A DNA stretch of 7,961 nt from Actinomycetes bacterium (GTDB lineage Bacteria > Actinomycetota > Actinomycetes > Propionibacteriales > Nocardioidaceae): NCBI GenBank assembly GCA_023415395.1, contig JAEZKN010000419.1, positions 1 through 7,961 on the forward strand, written 5' to 3'. The notes below the pieces were generated by a model. That model worked only from the letters and a program-made list of their open reading frames with translations, made no database searches and was not told where the DNA came from. Made by a program: the position numbers and the translations under genes. How positions within the stretch are numbered: position 1 is the first letter of the stretch; the number at the start of each line of letters is the position of its first letter. Shown in pieces: positions 1 through 5,451 of the stretch.

Positions 1-73
1 GTTCCTGCTCGGCGGAGCGCTCGCGGGCGTCGTGGTCGGCGATCCCCTGTGGACGCGTCTCGTCGCGGGGTGA
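1..73 (+). CDS. C-terminal end of a membrane protein, possibly prepilin peptidase (partial)
   Basis: Only the last 23 codons are present (frame starting at base 2, TGA at 71-73). They encode a hydrophobic Gly/Ala/Val/Leu stretch (FLLGGALAGVVVGDPLW) followed by a short polar tail, consistent with the last transmembrane helix of a membrane protein. A24-family prepilin peptidases often end with a similar 'G-P-F-L-x-x-G-A-L' helix, and in several actinobacteria such a gene lies just before aroC, so that is the best guess. The fragment is too short to establish the family. The 41-bp gap to aroC means the two could be co-transcribed. Confidence 0.45.
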   Translation, partial: FLLGGALAGVVVGDPLWTRLVAG

Positions 74-114
74 CCTGCGAATCTCCATCGGATCCGTCGT
101 GAAAGACTGCCCCC

Positions 115-1293
115 ATGCTGCGCTGGCAGACCGCGGGTGAGTCCCACGGCCCCTCCCTGGTAGCGATCCTGGAGGGGCTGCCCGCCCACGTCCGGGTCAC
201 CTCCGACGACATCGCCGACTCGCTCGCGCGCCGGCGCCTCGGCTACGGCCGCGGCGCGCGGATGAAGTTCGAGCAGGACGAGGTCACCTTCGTCGGTGGG
301 GTCCGCCACGGGGAGACCCAGGGCGGCCCGGTCGCCATCGAGGTCGGCAACACCGAGTGGCCCAAGTGGGAGAAGGTCATGTCGGCCGACCCGGTCGACC
401 CGGTCGAGCTCGAGGCGCTCGCCCGCAACGCACCGCTGACCCGGCCGCGCCCCGGCCACGCCGACCTGGTCGGCATGCAGAAGTACGACTTCGGCGACGC
501 CCGCCCGATCCTCGAGCGCGCCTCGGCGCGCGAGACCGCTGCGCGCGTCGCGCTCGGCCGCGTCGCCTCGAACTTCCTCGAGCAGGCCGTCGACGCCCGC
601 ATCGGCTCCCACGTCATCGAGCTCGGCGGCGTCCGCGCCCCGGCCGGCCTGTGGCCGCAGGCCGACGACGTCGCGCGCCTCGACGCCGACGACGTCCGCT
701 GCCTCGACCCCGAGACCAGTCGGCAGATGGTGGCGCGGATCGACCAGGCCCACAAGGACGGCGACACCCTCGGGGGCGTCGTCGAGGTGGTCGTGCACGG
801 CCTCCCGCCGGGCCTCGGCTCGCACGTGCACTGGGACCGCCGGCTCGACGCCCGGCTGGCCGGCGCGCTCATGGGCATCCAGGCGATCAAGGGCGTCGAG
901 GTCGGCGACGGGTTCGAGCTGGCCGCGACGCCGGGCTCCCTGGCGCACGACGAGATCGTCCCGACGCAGGACGGCATCCGCCGCGTCAGCGGCCGCTCCG
1001 GCGGGACCGAGGGCGGCATGAGCACCGGTGAGGTGCTGCGGGTCCGCGCCGCGATGAAGCCGATCGCCACCGTGCCCCGGGCGCTGCGCACCGTCGACGT
1101 CGCCACCGGCGAGGAGGCGGTCGCCCACCACCAGCGCTCCGACGTCTGCGCGGTCCCCGCGGCCGGCATCGTCGCCGAGGCGATGGTCGCGCTGGTGCTG
1201 GCCGACGCGGTGCTGGAGAAGTTCGGCGGCGACTCGGTGACCGAGACCCGGCGCAACGCCCAGAGCTACCTGGACACCCTGCGCTACCGATGA
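115..1293 (+). CDS. aroC: Chorismate synthase
   Basis: Chorismate synthase catalyses the last shikimate-pathway step, the trans-1,4 elimination of phosphate from EPSP to give chorismate, using reduced FMN in the cytoplasm. The 392-residue length is normal for the bacterial enzyme. The N-terminal signature GESHGP is at residues 8-13 with conserved His11. The RRLGYGRGARM segment (39-50) matches the Arg-rich FMN/substrate region, and the second conserved catalytic His lies in RPGHADL (His115). GRSGGTEGG is at 293-301. RSDVCAVPAAG follows near 341, with Asp343 in the position of the conserved catalytic Asp. The ATG at 115 gives the expected start (MLRWQTAGESHG); a weak purine stretch GAAAG at 101-105 could serve as ribosome binding site. 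Its stop overlaps the aroK start as ATGA, so the two are translationally coupled. No active-site residue I could check is missing. Confidence 0.98.
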   Translation: MLRWQTAGESHGPSLVAILEGLPAHVRVTSDDIADSLARRRLGYGRGARMKFEQDEVTFVGGVRHGETQGGPVAIEVGNTEWPKWEKVMSADPVDPVELEALARNAPLTRPRPGHADLVGMQKYDFGDARPILERASARETAARVALGRVASNFLEQAVDARIGSHVIELGGVRAPAGLWPQADDVARLDADDVRCLDPETSRQMVARIDQAHKDGDTLGGVVEVVVHGLPPGLGSHVHWDRRLDARLAGALMGIQAIKGVEVGDGFELAATPGSLAHDEIVPTQDGIRRVSGRSGGTEGGMSTGEVLRVRAAMKPIATVPRALRTVDVATGEEAVAHHQRSDVCAVPAAGIVAEAMVALVLADAVLEKFGGDSVTETRRNAQSYLDTLRYR

Positions 1294-1793
1294 TCGTCCT
1301 CATCGGCCCCATGGGTGCGGGCAAGACCACGGTGGCGGGCCTGCTCGCCGAGCGGCTCGGGACCTCGGTGCGCGACACCGACCACGACGTCGAGGCGACG
1401 GCCGGGCGGCCGATCTCGGAGATCTTCGTCGACGAGGGCGAGGCGGCCTTCCGCGCGCTCGAGCGCGCCGCGGTCGCCGAGGCGGTGGCGACCCACGACG
1501 GCGTCCTCGCGCTCGGCGGGGGAGCGGTGCTCGACCCCGGCACCCGCGAGGTCCTCGACGGGCACGACGTGGTCTACCTGCGCGTGGGGCTCGCCGACGC
1601 GGTCAAGCGGGTCGGCCTGGGCACGACCCGCCCGCTCCTGCTCGGCAACGTCCGCAGCCGGATCAAGGCGCTCCTCGACGAGCGGGCGCCGGTCTACGAG
1701 TCGGTTGCGACCCTGGTCGTGGACACCGACGGACGCAGCCCCGAGGATGTCGCCGAGGAGATCGTGACGGCGCTGGCGAGGAAGGCCCCCTGA
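1290..1793 (+). CDS. aroK: Shikimate kinase
   Basis: Shikimate kinase phosphorylates shikimate at the 3-hydroxyl with ATP, in the cytosol. The 167-residue product is typical of this small P-loop NMP-kinase-like family. The Walker A loop GPMGAGKTT is at residues 6-14 and the DTD motif at 29-31. Asp33, Arg55 (FRALE) and the GGGAV turn at 76-80 correspond to the shikimate-binding residues. The lid contains TTRPLL with Arg114. Arg132 in the ERAPVYE helix matches the C-terminal substrate-binding Arg. The ATG at 1290 overlaps the aroC stop by four bases and leaves only three residues before the first beta strand, normal for compact actinobacterial AroK. The stop overlaps the aroB start by one base (TGATG). 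It could in principle be called aroL, but synteny favours aroK. Confidence 0.97.
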   Translation: MIVLIGPMGAGKTTVAGLLAERLGTSVRDTDHDVEATAGRPISEIFVDEGEAAFRALERAAVAEAVATHDGVLALGGGAVLDPGTREVLDGHDVVYLRVGLADAVKRVGLGTTRPLLLGNVRSRIKALLDERAPVYESVATLVVDTDGRSPEDVAEEIVTALARKAP

Positions 1794-2902
1794 TGGCGAG
1801 GAAGGTGCGCGACACCGTGCTCCACGTGGCCGGGGCGTCCCCCTACGACGTGGTGGTCGGCCACGACCTGGCCGACCGGCTGCCCCAGATGCTCGGCGTC
1901 GGGGTCCAGCGCGTCGCGGTCGTCTTCTCCGACGCGCTCGCCGAGCTGGTCAACCCCGTGCTCGACTCGCTGGCGGCGGCGTACGACGTCATGGTGCTGC
2001 CGATCCCCGACGGCGAGCGCGCCAAGAAGGCCGCGGTCGCCGCGTCCTGCTGGGAGGCCCTGGGCGACGCCGGCTTCACGCGCTCCGATGCGGTCGTGAC
2101 CTTCGGCGGGGGCGCGACGACCGACCTCGGCGGCTTCGTGGCGGCGACCTGGCTGCGCGGGGTGCGCGTCGTGCACGTGCCGACCACGCTGCTCGGCATG
2201 GTCGACGCGGCCGTGGGCGGCAAGACCGGCATCAACACGCGCAGCGGCAAGAACCTCGTCGGATCCTTCCACGAGCCGGCCGGCGTGCTGTGCGACCTCT
2301 CCACGCTGCGGTCGCTCCCGCGGGCCGAGCTGGTCGCGGGCCTCGGCGAGGTCGTGAAGTGCGGGTTCATCGCCGACCCCACGATCCTCGACCTGGTCGA
2401 CGACCACGACGTCGACAGCCTCACCGCGGACTCGCCGGTCCTGCGCGAGCTGGTCGAGCGGGCGATCCGGGTCAAGATCGACGTGGTGACCGCCGACCTC
2501 AAGGAGACCGGCGGCACCGGCGGCCACCCCGGCCGGGAGGTCCTCAACTACGGCCACACCATGGCCCACGCCATCGAGCGGAACGAGAACTACCGGATCC
2601 GCCACGGCGAGGCGGTCGCGATCGGCTGCGTCTACGTCGCCGAGCTCGCCGCCCGGGCGGGCACGCTCGCCCCCGAGGTCGTCGAGCGGCACCACCACGC
2701 GTTCGCGAAGGTCGGACTGCCCACGACGTACGCGAAGGCGTCCTTCGAGGACCTCCACCGCGCGATGAAGGTCGACAAGAAGGCCCGCGGCTCGCAGCTG
2801 CGCTTCGTGGTGCTGACCGACGTCGCGGAGCCGACCGTGCTGGCCGGTCCGTCGGCTGCCGACCTGCGCGAGGCCTACGCCGCGATCGGCGGCAGGAAGT
2901 GA
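1793..2902 (+). CDS. aroB: 3-Dehydroquinate synthase
   Basis: AroB converts DAHP to 3-dehydroquinate, the second shikimate-pathway step, using NAD+ and a divalent metal (usually Zn2+). The 369-residue length fits the family. The NAD-binding glycine loop FGGGATTDLGGF is at residues 104-115, followed by the PTTLLGMVDAAVGGKTGIN signature. The three metal ligands are all present: Glu186 in GLGEVVK, His255 in NYGHTMAH and His271 in RHGEAV. The KVDKK lysine motif lies near the C-terminal third. The loop before NYGHT (TGGTGGHPGR) is a few residues longer and more Gly-rich than in many homologues. The start is supported by a strong Shine-Dalgarno GAGGAAGG at 1778-1785, inside the aroK end, with a 7-nt spacer. 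The start overlaps the aroK stop by one base and the stop overlaps the GTG start of aroQ. Confidence 0.98.
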   Translation: MARKVRDTVLHVAGASPYDVVVGHDLADRLPQMLGVGVQRVAVVFSDALAELVNPVLDSLAAAYDVMVLPIPDGERAKKAAVAASCWEALGDAGFTRSDAVVTFGGGATTDLGGFVAATWLRGVRVVHVPTTLLGMVDAAVGGKTGINTRSGKNLVGSFHEPAGVLCDLSTLRSLPRAELVAGLGEVVKCGFIADPTILDLVDDHDVDSLTADSPVLRELVERAIRVKIDVVTADLKETGGTGGHPGREVLNYGHTMAHAIERNENYRIRHGEAVAIGCVYVAELAARAGTLAPEVVERHHHAFAKVGLPTTYAKASFEDLHRAMKVDKKARGSQLRFVVLTDVAEPTVLAGPSAADLREAYAAIGGRK

Positions 2903-3330
2903 CCCGGGTCCTGGTGCTCAACGGCCCGAACCTCGGCCGCCTGGGCCGCCGCCAGCCCGAGATCTACGGCACGACGACGCACGCCGAGCTCGCGCACCAG
3001 TGCGTGGAGTGGGGCCGGTCGCTCGGGCTCGAGGTCGAGGTGCGGCAGACCAACCACGAGGGCGAGATGCTCGACTGGCTCAACGCCGCCGCCGACGACG
3101 GGCACGCGGTGGTGCTCAACGCCGCCGCGTGGACGCACTACTCCTACGCGATCTTCGACGCCTGCGCGCAGCTGACCGCACCGCTGGTGGAGGTGCACCT
3201 CTCCGACCCGCACCAGCGCCCGGAGGAGTTCCGGCACACCTCCGTCGTCACGCCGCACGCCGCCGAGGTGATCGCCGGCCACGGCGTGGACGGCTACCGG
3301 ATGGCCCTCGAGGTCCTCGCCCGCCGTTGA
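2899..3330 (+). CDS. aroQ: Type II 3-dehydroquinate dehydratase
   Basis: This is the type II (dodecameric) dehydroquinase, which dehydrates 3-dehydroquinate to 3-dehydroshikimate via an enolate intermediate. The product is 143 residues, standard for the family. The start is GTG at 2899, overlapping the aroB stop as GTGA; it gives MTRVLVLNGPNLGRLG, the expected N-terminus. The frame is open far upstream, but that extension is out-of-frame aroB sequence. Expected active-site residues are present: Asn11, Arg18, Tyr23 (EIYG, proton-abstracting Tyr), Asn74, His80, His100 (EVHLS, general acid) and Arg112 (EEFRHTS). The substrate-loop segment reads NAAAWTHYSYAIFDA, diverging from the commoner N-[AP]-G-[AG]-x-T-H-x-S-[VI]-A-[LI]-R-D-A: Ala replaces Gly and Phe86 replaces the usual Arg before DA. 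It ends the aro operon; a dyad-rich spacer follows. Confidence 0.96.
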   Translation: MTRVLVLNGPNLGRLGRRQPEIYGTTTHAELAHQCVEWGRSLGLEVEVRQTNHEGEMLDWLNAAADDGHAVVLNAAAWTHYSYAIFDACAQLTAPLVEVHLSDPHQRPEEFRHTSVVTPHAAEVIAGHGVDGYRMALEVLARR

Positions 3331-3420
3331 GTCGGGACTTCTGACCGGTTGAGTCCGGGGTTCGTGCCGCGGGCCACGCCTCGAGCTGCCGACTCGAGTG
3401 GTCACGGCCCGCGACTCGAC
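3326..3420. repeat. Dyad-rich intergenic element after aroQ
   Basis: The spacer after aroQ holds layered symmetry. The octamer GTTGAGTC occurs at 3326-3333 and again at 3348-3355, exactly 22 bp apart. The right edge, CGACTCGAC at 3412-3420, is an imperfect inverted copy of the left GTTGAGTCG (one mismatch in nine). Inside lies a two-part hairpin: CGCGGGCC (3368-3375) pairs with GGCCCGCG (3406-3413), and inside that CTCGAG (3380-3385) pairs with CTCGAG (3393-3398) around a 7-base loop. No T-run follows, so a classical intrinsic terminator is not evident. It may act as a GC-rich terminator or mRNA end stabiliser for the aro operon, or be a dispersed intergenic repeat. Confidence 0.6.
3368..3413 (+). 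terminator. Possible GC-rich hairpin terminator of the aro operon
   Basis: A perfect 8-bp GC stem (CGCGGGCC/GGCCCGCG) encloses an internal loop and a second perfect 6-bp stem (CTCGAG/CTCGAG) with a CTGCCGA loop. It begins 38 bases after the aroQ stop, where an operon 3' end is expected. There is no U-tract. Many actinobacterial 3' ends lack one, so the terminator role is an inference from position and stem strength. Confidence 0.4.
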
Positions 3421-3461
3421 GTCGGAGGAACCGATCGGGGTGGGCGCCCGTCCCAGCCGTC

Positions 3462-4256
3462 ATGAACGGCAACGTGACGATGAGCGTGCGCAGTGTCCTG
3501 GTGGCGGCCCTGGTGGCCCTGGCCCTCGTGGTCGCCTACCTGCTCGGCGGTGGCGGCGGTGGCGGGTCTCCCGCGCAGGCCGCCGAGACCGGGGAGCAGG
3601 ACGAGCCCGCCGGCACGTCGCCGCGACTGACGATGACCGGCACCGGTGAGGCCACCGCGGTGCCCGACCAGCTCTCGTTCGACCTCGGCGTCACCCTCAC
3701 CCGCCCGGACCTCGACTCGGCGCTCGACGCCGCGAGCGCGACGATGGAGCGGGTGCTCGGCGTGCTGGAGGACGCGGGCGTCTCCCGCAAGGACGTGCAG
3801 ACCACGGGACTGTCGATGAGCCCGGTCTACGACTACCACCCCTACGGGCCGCCGACGCTGACCGGCTACCGGGTCGGCCAGCGCGCGAGCGTCCTGGTCC
3901 GTGACCTGAAGGAGGGCGGTGCCGCGGTCGGGGCGGCGGTCGAGTCCGGCGGTGACGACGTCCGGGTGAGCGACCTGCGCCTGCTGGTCGGCGACGACGC
4001 GGCCGTGATGGAGCAGGCCCGCGACGCCGCCGTGGCCGAGGCGACCGCCAAGGCCGAGCAGTACGCCGCGGCGGCGGGCCAGGAGCTCGGCGACGTGCTG
4101 ACGCTGAAGGAGGTGCGAGCCAAGCCGGTGCCGACCCCGGCGTACGCCCAGGGGGCTGCGATCCGGGACCTCTCCAGCAAGGCGGTGCCGATCCGCGCGG
4201 GCAAGGAGACGGGCGCGGTGACCGTCCAGGTGGTCTGGGAGCTCGCCGGTTCCTGA
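3462..4256 (+). CDS. SIMPL domain-containing exported protein (DUF541 family)
   Basis: SIMPL/DUF541 proteins are periplasmic, secreted or membrane-anchored; their biochemical role is not well defined and no enzymatic function should be assumed here. The 264-residue product starts with a short positive segment and a hydrophobic helix (about residues 11-28), then seven consecutive glycines (29-35) and SPAQAAE, where AQA-A (38-41) looks like a signal peptidase I site. The SIMPL domain covers about residues 50-262. It has the typical opening MTGTGEATAVPDQLSFDLGV, the 'A-x6-V-x3-L-E-D-A-G-V-x-x-K-D-V-Q-T' segment, a PVYDYHPYG stretch, and a helix rich in Ala/Glu (DAAVAEATAKAEQYAAAAG). The start is uncertain: ATG 3462 is annotated, but ATG 3480 gives the clean leader MSVRSVLV. 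Neither has a well-spaced Shine-Dalgarno; GGAGG at 3424-3428 is too far upstream of both. It sits where many actinobacteria carry an Xaa-Pro peptidase gene between aroQ and efp. Confidence 0.9.
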   Translation: MNGNVTMSVRSVLVAALVALALVVAYLLGGGGGGGSPAQAAETGEQDEPAGTSPRLTMTGTGEATAVPDQLSFDLGVTLTRPDLDSALDAASATMERVLGVLEDAGVSRKDVQTTGLSMSPVYDYHPYGPPTLTGYRVGQRASVLVRDLKEGGAAVGAAVESGGDDVRVSDLRLLVGDDAAVMEQARDAAVAEATAKAEQYAAAAGQELGDVLTLKEVRAKPVPTPAYAQGAAIRDLSSKAVPIRAGKETGAVTVQVVWELAGS

Positions 4257-4274
4257 TTCGCAGCGCGCAGCCGA

Positions 4275-4280
4275 TAGAGT
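4275..4280 (+). promoter_or_regulatory. Probable -10 element of the efp-nusB promoter
   Basis: The hexamer TAGAGT fits the actinobacterial housekeeping -10 consensus TANNNT and lies 70 bases before the efp start. Transcription would begin near 4286-4288. The -35 region near 4252-4258 (CTGATT) is a poor match to TTGACN, which is common in GC-rich actinobacteria. It sits just after the SIMPL gene stop, as expected for an independent efp promoter. Confidence 0.45.
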
Positions 4281-4288
4281 GGCACGTT

Positions 4289-4310
4289 GGCGCCCGGACC
4301 CCGGGCCGCC
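4289..4310 (+). promoter_or_regulatory. 5' leader hairpin of efp
   Basis: GGC (4289-4291) and CCCGG (4293-4297) pair with CCGGG (4301-4305) and GCC (4308-4310) around an ACC loop, with a small internal bulge. If transcription starts near 4287, this hairpin forms the very 5' end of the efp mRNA, where it could protect the transcript. It is also compatible with being a weak terminator after the SIMPL gene; no T-run follows. Confidence 0.4.
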
Positions 4311-4350
4311 TCTGCAACTTCTCCCGACGTACGAAGGCTGACACGCGCGC

Positions 4351-4914
4351 ATGGCAACGACGAACGACCTCAAGAACGGCATGGTCCTCAACATCGACGG
4401 TCAGCTCTGGTCCGTCGTGGAGTTCCAGCACGTCAAGCCCGGCAAGGGCCCGGCCTTCGTGCGCACCAAGCTGAAGAACGTCGAGTCCAACAAGACCGTC
4501 GACAAGACCTTCAACGCCGGCACCAAGGTCGAGACCGCCACGGTCGACCGTCGCACCATGCAGTACCTCTACAACGACGGCACGTCGTACGTCTTCATGG
4601 ACACCACGTCCTACGAGCAGCTCGAGATCAGCCCCGACATCGTCGGCGACGCCGCGAACTTCCTCCTGGAGAACCAGGAGGCCGTCGTGGCCACCAACGA
4701 GGGCCGCGTGCTCTTCATCGAGATGCCGGCCTCGGTCGAGCTCACCATCACCTTCACCGAGCCCGGCCTCGCCGGCGACTCGGCGACCGGCCGCACCAAG
4801 CCGGCCACGCTGGAGACCGGCCACGAGATCCAGGTGCCGCTGTTCATCAACCAGGGCGAGAAGGTCAAGGTCGACACCCGCGACTCGTCCTACATGGGCC
4901 GTGTGAAGGGCTGA
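4351..4914 (+). CDS. efp: Translation elongation factor P
   Basis: EF-P binds the ribosome between the P and E sites and relieves stalling at consecutive prolines. The 187-residue length and three-domain plan are canonical: an N-terminal KOW-like barrel (about 1-63), a central OB domain (about 66-127) and a C-terminal OB domain (about 130-187), with the family signature near the end (LFINQGEKVKVDTRDSSYMG). The loop tip reads P30-G31-K32-G33-P34, so Lys32 is in the position that is modified in other bacteria. The palindromic PGKGP loop characterises the actinobacterial subfamily reported to act with an unmodified lysine. ATG 4351 begins MATTNDLKNGM, the standard start; GAAGG at 4333-4337 is a somewhat distant ribosome binding site. 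Its stop overlaps nusB by one base (TGATG). Confidence 0.98.
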   Translation: MATTNDLKNGMVLNIDGQLWSVVEFQHVKPGKGPAFVRTKLKNVESNKTVDKTFNAGTKVETATVDRRTMQYLYNDGTSYVFMDTTSYEQLEISPDIVGDAANFLLENQEAVVATNEGRVLFIEMPASVELTITFTEPGLAGDSATGRTKPATLETGHEIQVPLFINQGEKVKVDTRDSSYMGRVKG

Positions 4915-5321
4915 TGTCGGCTCGCACCAAGGCCCGCAAGCGGGCACTGGACCTGCTCTACGCCTCGGAGCTGCGCAGGGAGTCGGCCGTCGAGGCGCTC
5001 GAGCGCGCGGTCGCCGAGGGCGAGGGTCCGACCAACGACTACACCGGCGTCCTGGTCCGCGGGGTCGAGGAGCGGCGCGAGCGGATCGACGAGGTGATCG
5101 CGTCGTACGCGGAGGGGTGGACGCTGTCGCGCATGCCGGCCGTCGACCGCAACGTGCTGCGCCTGGGCACGTGGGAGCTGCTCTTCGCCGACGACGTGCC
5201 GGACGCGGTCGCCGTCGCGGAGGCGACCTCCCTGGCGCAGGACCTCTCCACCGACGAGTCCCCGCAGTTCGTCAACGGCGTGCTCGGCGCGATCCTGCGC
5301 AACAAGTCCTCGCTGGTCTGA
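4914..5321 (+). CDS. nusB: Transcription antitermination factor NusB
   Basis: NusB forms a heterodimer with NusE (ribosomal protein S10), binds boxA RNA and supports antitermination of rRNA operons. The all-helical 135-residue product matches the family length. Hallmarks are the N-terminal basic helix KARKRALDLLYASE (residues 6-19), the DRNVLRLGTWELLF helix, and the C-terminal LSTDESPQFVNGVLG segment (FVNG at 119-122). In the usual 'VA-[IV]-N-E-A-V-x-L-A-K' helix the Asn is replaced by Ala102 (VAVAEATSLAQ), a mild departure. The ATG overlaps the efp stop, and GAAGGG at 4905-4910 lies only three bases before it, so translation probably depends on coupling to efp. It is followed by the 94-bp palindromic element. 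Confidence 0.95.
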   Translation: MSARTKARKRALDLLYASELRRESAVEALERAVAEGEGPTNDYTGVLVRGVEERRERIDEVIASYAEGWTLSRMPAVDRNVLRLGTWELLFADDVPDAVAVAEATSLAQDLSTDESPQFVNGVLGAILRNKSSLV

Positions 5322-5328
5322 GCGTCGG

Positions 5329-5360
5329 GTGAGTTTCATCGGCCAGCCGATGAAACTCAC
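5329..5360. terminator. Perfect 14-bp stem-loop after nusB, possible terminator
   Basis: GTGAGTTTCATCGG pairs without mismatch to CCGATGAAACTCAC around CCAG. It starts 8 bases after the nusB stop, a typical place for the end of the efp-nusB transcript. The stem is less GC-rich than the surrounding genome and no T-tract follows. As a near-perfect DNA palindrome it could equally be a dimeric repressor operator or the left arm of the 94-bp repeat. Confidence 0.4.
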
Positions 5361-5361
5361 A

Positions 5362-5389
5362 CCTGGACGACAAAGGTTCATTGTCCAGG
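5362..5389 (+). repeat. Central hairpin of the 94-bp element
   Basis: CCTGGAC (5362-5368) pairs perfectly with GTCCAGG (5383-5389), extended by one G-T and one A-T pair, around a roughly 10-base AT-rich loop. It sits symmetrically between the two palindromes. Its sequence is unrelated to theirs. Confidence 0.55.
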
Positions 5390-5439
5390 CATGAGCTTTG
5401 TCGGCCGGCCGATGAAACTCACCGCCTCCGCCAGGGGCC

Positions 5440-5445
5440 TAGTCT
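5440..5445 (+). promoter_or_regulatory. Probable -10 element of a leaderless promoter for the reductase gene
   Basis: TAGTCT matches TANNNT and ends six bases before the ATG at 5452, the spacing that places the transcription start at or next to the A of the start codon. Leaderless mRNAs are common in actinobacteria. The corresponding -35 region (about 5417-5422) coincides with the last bases of the right palindrome, so a protein bound there would block polymerase. Confidence 0.45.
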
Positions 5446-5451
5446 GAGCGC

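Larger units (their letters stand above)
5329..5422. repeat. 94-bp palindromic element with 16-bp terminal inverted repeats (REPIN/MITE-like)
   Basis: The left end GTGAGTTTCATCGGCC (5329-5344) is the exact reverse complement of the right end at 5407-5422. Each end is also half of its own palindrome. The left palindrome is perfect (14-bp stem, 5329-5342 with 5347-5360, loop CCAG). The right palindrome (5392-5421, centred 5406/5407) is imperfect in DNA, with one mismatch and two G-T pairs that would still fold in RNA. Between them lies a third hairpin (5362-5389). Two related palindromes in inverted arrangement around a variable core is the architecture of REPINs and some MITEs. No target-site duplication is evident. 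Genome copy number cannot be judged from one window, so operator pair or terminator remain alternatives. Confidence 0.7.

Noticed and set aside
1694..2758. 354-codon minus-strand open frame opposite aroB
   Set aside because: AroB has all metal and NAD motifs; the antisense product lacks any recognisable fold signature.
2290..2898. N-terminal extension of the aroQ frame inside aroB
   Set aside because: The upstream part is Arg/Pro/Gly-rich out-of-frame aroB sequence; family length and the NGPNLGRLG motif put the start at GTG 2899.
3402..4394. 330-codon minus-strand open frame opposite the SIMPL gene
   Set aside because: The plus-strand frame has a signal peptide and SIMPL domain; the antisense frame is compositionally biased and crosses the efp promoter.
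5329..5422. CRISPR repeat pair
   Set aside because: Only two related palindromic units with different sequence details, no regular spacers and no cas genes.
5331..5445. tRNA or other structured RNA gene
   Set aside because: Three stems are present but no acceptor/TpsiC consensus such as GGTTCGAATCC; the palindromes are explained better as a DNA repeat.
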